DNA of 64,000 bases. Source: Hyperoplus lanceolatus (lineage: Eukaryota > Chordata > Actinopteri > Uranoscopiformes > Ammodytidae). Position 1 is the first letter of the stretch; each line of letters opens with the position of its first letter. Below, one piece after another: positions 58,620 through 64,000 of the stretch. Under the pieces are notes generated by a model, which was not told the DNA's origin, did no database searches, and worked only from the letters and a program-made list of their open reading frames with translations. The stretch is taken from positions 13,258,501 to 13,322,500 of the forward strand of contig CM049395.1 in assembly GCA_026929865.2 (NCBI GenBank), written 5' to 3'. The position numbers were made by a program, and so were the translations under genes.

Positions 58620-58709
58620 TTAGAGGGGAGCAAATGTAAAAAGTGGCTCAGATTACCCCGTTCTCCCCTACTCTATGTTTCTCTGTTGACAACCTTAATA
58701 GCCTTTTAA

Positions 58710-60332
58710 CCTTTGTGTGGTGTTCGGGTCTGTGGGACCCATTTTCTTTTTTATCAAAAGAAAACTGATACTATTTATTATGATTTCAAACTGAGACTCA
58801 TTGGCCTTGGCTCATTTACTGTGAAGAACATATATCAGAAAAAAAATGTGGTCAACACACACTGTACACCCCCCCTACACATTTATATTACATTCAGGAT
58901 GTTCGGGTCTACTGGACCCAGGGCTAATACAAGTGTAGAAATTGTAGGTTTTGGAAGAGAGAGAAGCTTTTAAAGATGATGTAGAGTTAGAGGGTTCAGA
59001 ATGTGAGGATCACTCACTATCTCATGATCATTACACATCATAAACTGCTTATCAGGGGTCGGGTCTCGGGGCTAGCAGCTTGAGCAGGGGACCCCAAACT
59101 TCTCCTTCCCGGGCCACAGTAACTAGCTCGGACTGGGGGATCCAGAGGTGTTCCCAGGTCAGGGTGGAGATATAATCTCTCCACCTAGTCCTGGGTCTTC
59201 CCCGAGGTCTCCTTCCAGCTGGATGTGACGGGAACACCTCCCTAGGGAGGCGCCCTGGGGGCTCCTTACCAGATGCCCGAACCACCTCAACTTGCTCCTT
59301 TTTACACGTAGGAGTAGGCTGTACTACAAAATCTCTCAGGATGACTGGCTGCTCACCCTATCTCTCAGGGCCGACACCATGCTGAGAAAACCCATTTTGG
59401 CCACTTGTACCTGCGGTCTAGTTCTTTGGATCTGACCAAGCCTTCATGACCATAGGTGAGGTACGAACCAAGACCGATCGAGGCTTTGCCTTCCAACTCA
59501 GCTCTCTTTATGTCCACGTTGCAATAAAGCAAGTGCAAACCATCCCCACTGCTCTGATTCTCCGGCCAAACTGGGCTCCATTGTCCCCTCCCTCGCAAAC
59601 AAGACCCAGGACTTGAACTCCTACACTTGGGGTTAGGACTCATTCCCTATCTGGAGTAGACAATCCATCGGTTTCCTACTGAGCACCTGGCCTCGATTTA
59701 GAGGTACGATCCTCATCCCATCTGCTTCACACTCGGCTGGGCCAATCCGGGCTGAAGGCACGACCGATGATGTCATCAGGACCACATCATTTGCATAAAG
59801 CAGGATGAGCTCACGTGAGGACACTTTCTGAAATTTCAGAGCTGACGTGACTTTGAAGAAGAGGATGAGATTGAGCATCAGCTAGTTCCAAAACGAAGAC
59901 ACAGGACCAGCCTTCACACCAGCCCTAGGACAAGCCCATGTTTTGTAGTGTAAACGACCTGAATGGGTTAAATTTCTAATTGAGTTCAAAAAATTAAAAC
60001 AAAAGTTGGAAAAACCGCTCATTTGTAAATTTGTTAATTTATTCCCCTAATATCTTTTTTAAATTGTTTTTCTTGTTTTATTACATTTTATTCAAAAACA
60101 GACAAAAAACGAGTGGTACTTTAATTCATAAATGGGATCTAACAAAGGTGAAGGGCAAATATTAACCATATATGCTGTTTATATTTCTTGCAAATAGGAT
60201 GAAGTAAACATCTGTTGAGTATTTTAAAATAAAATGTTTGATTGTGTTGAATTAAAACCTCCGAAAATGCAATGGGTCCACCAGACCCACGAACACTGGC
60301 TGTATAACAACAATCTGAACACCACACAAGGG
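58710..60332 (+). mobile_element. piggyBac-type element 3 (second family)
   Basis: TTAA at 58706-58709 and 60333-60336; inverted ends CCTTTGTGTGGTGTTC / GAACACCACACAAGGG. GGGTC...GACCC inverted motifs lie near each end (about 58726, 58903 and 60271). The overall design copies the CCCTCCTGT family with different bases. Only a trace of a transposase N-terminus remains (an acidic stretch about 58970-59040), cut by a LINE insertion. Confidence 0.78.
59052..59915 (-). mobile_element. LINE 3' half (RT and C-terminal domain), inside piggyBac element 3
   Basis: The minus strand carries, in broken frames, an RT catalytic block (YANDVVLMTSS, where the family has A-D-D), then the thumb and C-terminal region. 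The latter includes SSGDGLHLLYCNV, LTYGHEGLVRS, PPGRLPREVFPSHPAGRRP and RPRTRWRDYIS, ending EVWGPLLKLLAPRPDP. This is a very common teleost non-LTR retrotransposon; I cannot assign the clade with certainty (RTE, Rex or I-like). The mutated Asp and at least two frame breaks mark it as dead. 5'-truncated. Confidence 0.8.
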
Positions 60333-60499
60333 TTAAGTTAAAGCAAAGACCCCACCCACCACCTTATGCATCCAGAATACCTATTTTATGACTACAGAAA
60401 AATGTGCAAATCACTATCAAGGTATTTTTCAAATACAGAGGTCAACAATGTCCTGTCCTCACTACACTACATTGACAAGTTTGTACAATATTGAGAGCA

Positions 60500-60891
60500 A
60501 CCCACTGTAAGGTTGCAAGTTGGTCCAATCCAAGTCTTTCCAACTGTCCCCATACATGCACCTGTCCTTTAAATTAGTCATCTCAAATATGTCCTTCTCA
60601 ATTGATGCTGTTATAATAAGTTCAAAGGCCGATTTGATGTATTTGATATGGTTGACAGTGTATCAGGTGGGGCCTGGAACCATTTTAATGACATTAGCAG
60701 CGCTTGGTATACCCCATCCATCAAGTGAGGAGCTGGACCATAATAAACTTTCCATTTTGGTCTCAGACACTTTGTCCTTTATGTCACTTTCCCTGTCAAC
60801 AGGTCATTTTCAATTAAGAGGGAGCGTAAATTGTGACAGTTTACATTCATCCTTAATGATGGCCATACAGACCAGAACTTCCAAAGTGTGA
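60500..60891 (-). pseudogene. piggyBac transposase fragment, separate family
   Basis: The minus strand reads VPGPTYTVNHIKYIKSAFEL, EMTNLKDRCMYGDSWKDLDW in the main frame. These blocks parallel GPTRMALT...DIKSAFEL and EMTNLEGRC...EKWKELEK of piggyBac copy 2, with many differences. It lies just outside element 3 and has no clear termini, so it probably belongs to an older, eroded insertion. Confidence 0.65.
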
Positions 60892-60951
60892 GATTTATTT
60901 AAACAGGCACCAAATAAAATGGTGCTCTGCTCTGTATTCTATATTGATGCG

Positions 60952-61080
60952 TTTCCATTATATGGTGCCGGCTCTACTCTACTCTACTCAGCTCTTTGGT
61001 ATCAGGTACTTTTCATGGAGTTGTTTTCCATTGCACGATAGTAGCCTACCGCCTCTGTGTAGCTGGTCATCATAGCAACG
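60952..61080 (+). repeat. Dispersed repeat fragment ('tttccattatatggtgccgg')
   Basis: The phrases 'gcgtttccattatatggtgc', the run of CTACT units and 'ggtacttttcatggagttgtt' resemble a common fish dispersed repeat. Single copy here, so boundaries are approximate. Confidence 0.35.
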
Positions 61081-62884
61081 TTAGCAGCTACTATTAGCGT
61101 CTTTGGATTTCTACTCTTCATCAGGACTGTAACGTTCTGTCCTTAACCAGTAAGAGCAACTTGCCGAGTCATAACAGGCTTTCTTATTGTTTGATTGATT
61201 ATTTTCTATGTGACGTTATCCAACATGTAATACAGTATGTCATCTCTTCGGAGAGTTGCTGGTAGACTCTCTAGTTGCCTGTCCAGCTTGCGCTGGATTT
61301 TCTCTCGTCTGTCACATTTTTTTTGTCAATATTGAAACAAAGTAGAAAGAACATAAAAATAAATATAGTTTAAAAAAAAATTGATTAATAGATTAAAAAT
61401 ATATTTAACTGCAGCCCTACTGTATTTGGCTGTGTTCGGCTCATGTGCACCTATGAATGTATTAAATGGTTCTGGATGGCCTATGCACGCGCTAGTGTGT
61501 GTGTCCAAGTGAATGTGAGCATGTGTCAATGTGGAGTCTCTGATGTATGATCAAGGATTCTTATTGTTCACGGCAGGATTCTAGCTAGTGTAAACACCCC
61601 ACAACACTTTCATCTAATAAGCACACAGATAGCTGCATAACTACACACACAGGGACACCCGTGCTCACACACGCACAGACACACACACACACACACACAC
61701 ACACACAACACACACACAGCAGAGCATACTGTATACAGTATCTAAACTTAGAGGCAAATGCACAGAATTGATTGATTGCTGAAAAATTAAATGGAAGAAA
61801 AGGCAAAGGGTGCGGTGGTGGAGTTGGAAGGCAGCGGTCTTGCCCAAACTCTTTTTGTTCTTTCTTTTGTCCCTTCTCTCTTCCTGTGTCATTGTATCCT
61901 ATCTCCATGTCTCTTTTGAATCCATATTTAACCTTTGAAAGCTTTATTATATCTTTCTATTCTTTGGTGAGGCCCATCTTCCCTTTGTGAACTGTCACTG
62001 GGTATTAACTATCACTTGGCTTTTTTTTTGCTTTCACACCACATTACCTCCAGTTCTTTATAACTAAACATTTCTATATAACAAGACCCTGAGTGTTGTC
62101 TCCACGAACCCCATACATGCAACTTCATTCTCTCATCTACCGTTCCATCCTCTGTTTCATATCTTCATTGTTTCCATATCCTTCTATTGGAATAATATCA
62201 TATCACTGTATAATTTACATAATATGTCCATGACCTCCCCTGATTTTTTTTCTTTTCTCTCTAGATCTTTCTTGTTATTATTTTTCCTCTGCCACTCACC
62301 TTTTCAATAGACCCTGGCTCTTTCATGCTTTCAATTCAATTTTTAAAAGCCTGGCTTTTAAATAGTCTCTATGTGACTAAAGCACTGAGGTATTATATCC
62401 ATGCCATCTGATCACTTCCTTTTATACTTACTTTTTTCTTTTTCTTTTCTGCATGCCTTGCAGTGATTGAAATTAAGTCATTCCTGAATTATCGGGGGCA
62501 AAGGGGTTTTGTGAAAATATATGTGGTTGCAAACATCTGTAATGCCTTTCAAATTAACATTTTAATTTTAATACACAAGGAAACAAAATCTGTTTTCACT
62601 GACATAGTTTATATAAAAATATGTGTTGTCTGACAAGGACAATATGTATTAGCGGTGATAAAGTGATAGGTATTTTATTATTATTTATTTCAATTACATA
62701 GAGGATAATCAACAACAACTTCATATGACTTGGCTCAAAAACTGTACAAACAACAATGTTAAAATCGCTACAAAAAAACTTGTAAACTGACAAGCTGAGG
62801 CGCGATTTCAATTTCCCAAGAAAACATGCTGACAGACTGAGGCGGGATTTCAATGTGTTTTTATCTCTTTCAATTTACACAACC
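61081..62884. other. Intronic sequence with a (CA)n tract
   Basis: (CA)n at about 61676-61718. No exon or element ends recognised. Confidence 0.45.
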
Positions 62885-63103
62885 TACACTCAGGCACTGC
62901 TGTATTGTTATGTTCTTATTGTTTTTATTTATCCTTTTGCACACTTTAATTTAGTATTTTACTAGGTGACACTTTTTATTTCTCTTTTTGCCCGGTTTAA
63001 TTACATGTTTTAAGATTTGTTATAACTTGACAGGGGTAGTTTTATATAGTAGTTATGCATGTATGCTGCTACTGGATGTCAGAATGTCCCACAGGATAAA
63101 TTA
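62885..63103 (+). repeat. LINE 3' UTR fragment (L2/CR1-like)
   Basis: The sequence has the form of a fish LINE 3' UTR ('ggcactgctgtattgttatg', 'ttttgcacactttaattta'). It ends with 'tcccacaggataaatta' and passes into a short tetranucleotide repeat, as these tails do. Confidence 0.45.
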
Positions 63104-63147
63104 ATGATCTATCTATCTATCCATCCATCCATCCATCTATCTAGCTA
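63104..63147 (+). repeat. (TCTA)n/(TCCA)n microsatellite
   Basis: Short tetranucleotide run with TATC and CATC units, at the end of the LINE tail. Confidence 0.85.
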
Positions 63148-63267
63148 TCAGGAAAAACTCATGCAGAGGACACACAGAGAGAAGGAATATCCCAGTGGAC
63201 TGGAACGGGTACTAGTTATAATCTAAATGTACTGCCCTGAGGAACACATAATAATAACTTAACATGT

Positions 63268-63800
63268 CCATTTAAATATCTTTTAAACAGCCTCATGTTT
63301 CCTCTCAATCATAAATTACCTTTAACAGCAAACGAGACCATCAGTGCAAAGAAAGACATTTTTATATAGTTTTTATTCATGCGTTTGGTCTGGTTGCACA
63401 CCCAGTCCGATTTTTTTATTTCGAAAAAAAAAAAGAAAAGAAGAGAGAGGGGGGGGGAGGGGGAAAAACAATTTCACGTAGGAACTACTGTTTCCTTGTA
63501 TGAGCGGTAGCCCACTAAAACAAAGTTTACTTTGCCTCAATAGCATCATCAAATTCATCTGAAATAGTCATTATTTACAACAACATAAACACATTACCTC
63601 ATCGTGATCCATACTAACTGCCGTCTCTCGTTCATTCGCTTTGTGTGAGGACACATAATTTTTCAGCTCCGTGAGAGAGAGTAGTTAGGTGACACTGCAG
63701 CATCAACTCATTGCAATCAGGTGTGTGTAGCACTGACTGGCATTAGTTGATGCTGTGTCACTAACCACTCTCACAGAGCCGAAAAGAGTCCGGTGCCCTC
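63268..63800 (+). repeat. Partial copy of the 53161-55192 hAT interior
   Basis: It aligns with about 53355-54085: 'aacagcctcatgtttcctct', 'accctgagtccga'-like stretches, 'gcggtagccca/tactaaaac' and 'cattacctcatcgtgatcc'. About 280 bp of the 53-kb copy (53520-53800) is replaced by an A/G run at about 63425-63470. Neither hAT end is present in the window; one may lie beyond the right edge. Confidence 0.75.
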
Positions 63801-64000
63801 ACACTTTCAACACACAGACATGCACTATATTGCTCCCTGATCATTTGAATCTCGCACGCCTGGCACGAGCTAGAAAACAGCTTCACGACAGCTGGCGTCG
63901 TAAAAATACTACCGATTTTGTCCAAAGGGGTCGCCAAAGTGCCATCTTACTCGTAGTGGCTTTAAAGTTTGAATGGTCAAATGAGGTTACCCTAACCCTA
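63801..64000. other. End of window, no feature recognised
   Basis: Ends in two CCCTAA units, too few to mean a telomere. Confidence 0.5.

Larger units (their letters stand above)
56879..58668. mobile_element. TA-flanked DNA element 'GGGGAGAACGGGG', possibly pogo-like
   Basis: Inverted ends GGGGAGAACGGGG / CCCGTTCTCCCC with TA outside (56877-56878 and 58669-58670). The interior repeatedly has 'gggtaaagtgag' or 'gtttaccccac' type phrases on both strands. The total is 1.79 kb, of which 0.5 kb is a nested MITE. TA targets and a short psq-like start (57398) point to Tc1/mariner-pogo, but the evidence is thin. Confidence 0.6.

Noticed and set aside
63981..64000. Telomeric repeat at the window end
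   Set aside because: Only two CCCTAA units; occurs by chance and the window edge is arbitrary.

Overview
The window is vertebrate nuclear DNA, almost certainly from a teleost fish. Three things support this. Two exons have consensus splice sites and encode CSMD-family modules. Dinucleotide tracts, (CA)n/(GT)n, are very dense. The mobile elements are the typical fish mix: hAT, piggyBac, Tc1, PIF/Harbinger-like, DIRS, L1, other LINE tails and a tRNA-derived SINE. I see no bacterial or viral gene cluster, CRISPR array, rRNA gene or functional tRNA gene.

Host gene: the only host coding sequence I can support is on the minus strand. A sushi/CCP exon (14131..13937) is followed by a CUB exon (12979..12772). 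Both introns touching the shared junction are phase 1, so the exons join in frame. They match the region between CUB1 and CUB2 near the N-terminus of CUB-and-sushi multiple-domain proteins, closest to CSMD1 as I remember the family. CSMD genes have very large introns, so probably the whole 64 kb lies inside this one gene and everything else is intronic.

Layout. 0-8 kb: unremarkable AT-rich DNA with a LINE tail and SSRs. 8.7-10.7 kb: piggyBac copy 1, with an internal inversion and a SINE. 12.8-14.1 kb: csmd exons. 15.0-18.5 kb: a hAT element, a 5'-truncated L1 and a Tc1 deletion derivative. 24.4-26.8 kb: a Harbinger-like element with another element inside its right inverted repeat. 28.4-29.1 kb: a second copy of the 15-kb hAT. 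34.5-38.2 kb: a third copy, carrying a TTAA MITE, a probable solo LTR, piggyBac copy 2 inside the LTR, and a further element inside that. 38.9-39.7 kb: an 818-bp palindromic element with 310-340 bp arms. 42.3-50.0 kb: a hAT interrupted by a whole DIRS-type tyrosine-recombinase retrotransposon, itself interrupted by another hAT. 50.4-55.2 kb: two hAT elements sharing a flipped module, with a TTAA MITE between them. 56.9-60.9 kb: a TA-flanked element carrying a MITE, a third piggyBac-type element carrying a LINE, and a piggyBac transposase fragment. 63.3-63.8 kb: a partial copy of the 53-kb hAT interior.

None of the transposases or polymerases I can read looks intact. Catalytic residues are missing or frames are broken, so these are relics. 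The most informative content is the insertion history, which can be read from target-site duplications and comparison of copies. I did not find a convincing new biological system. The best leads for novelty are the DIRS element with its 67-bp leader repeats, the long palindromic MITE, and the palindromes near the piggyBac ends. Coordinates were read by hand and may be off by one or two bases.
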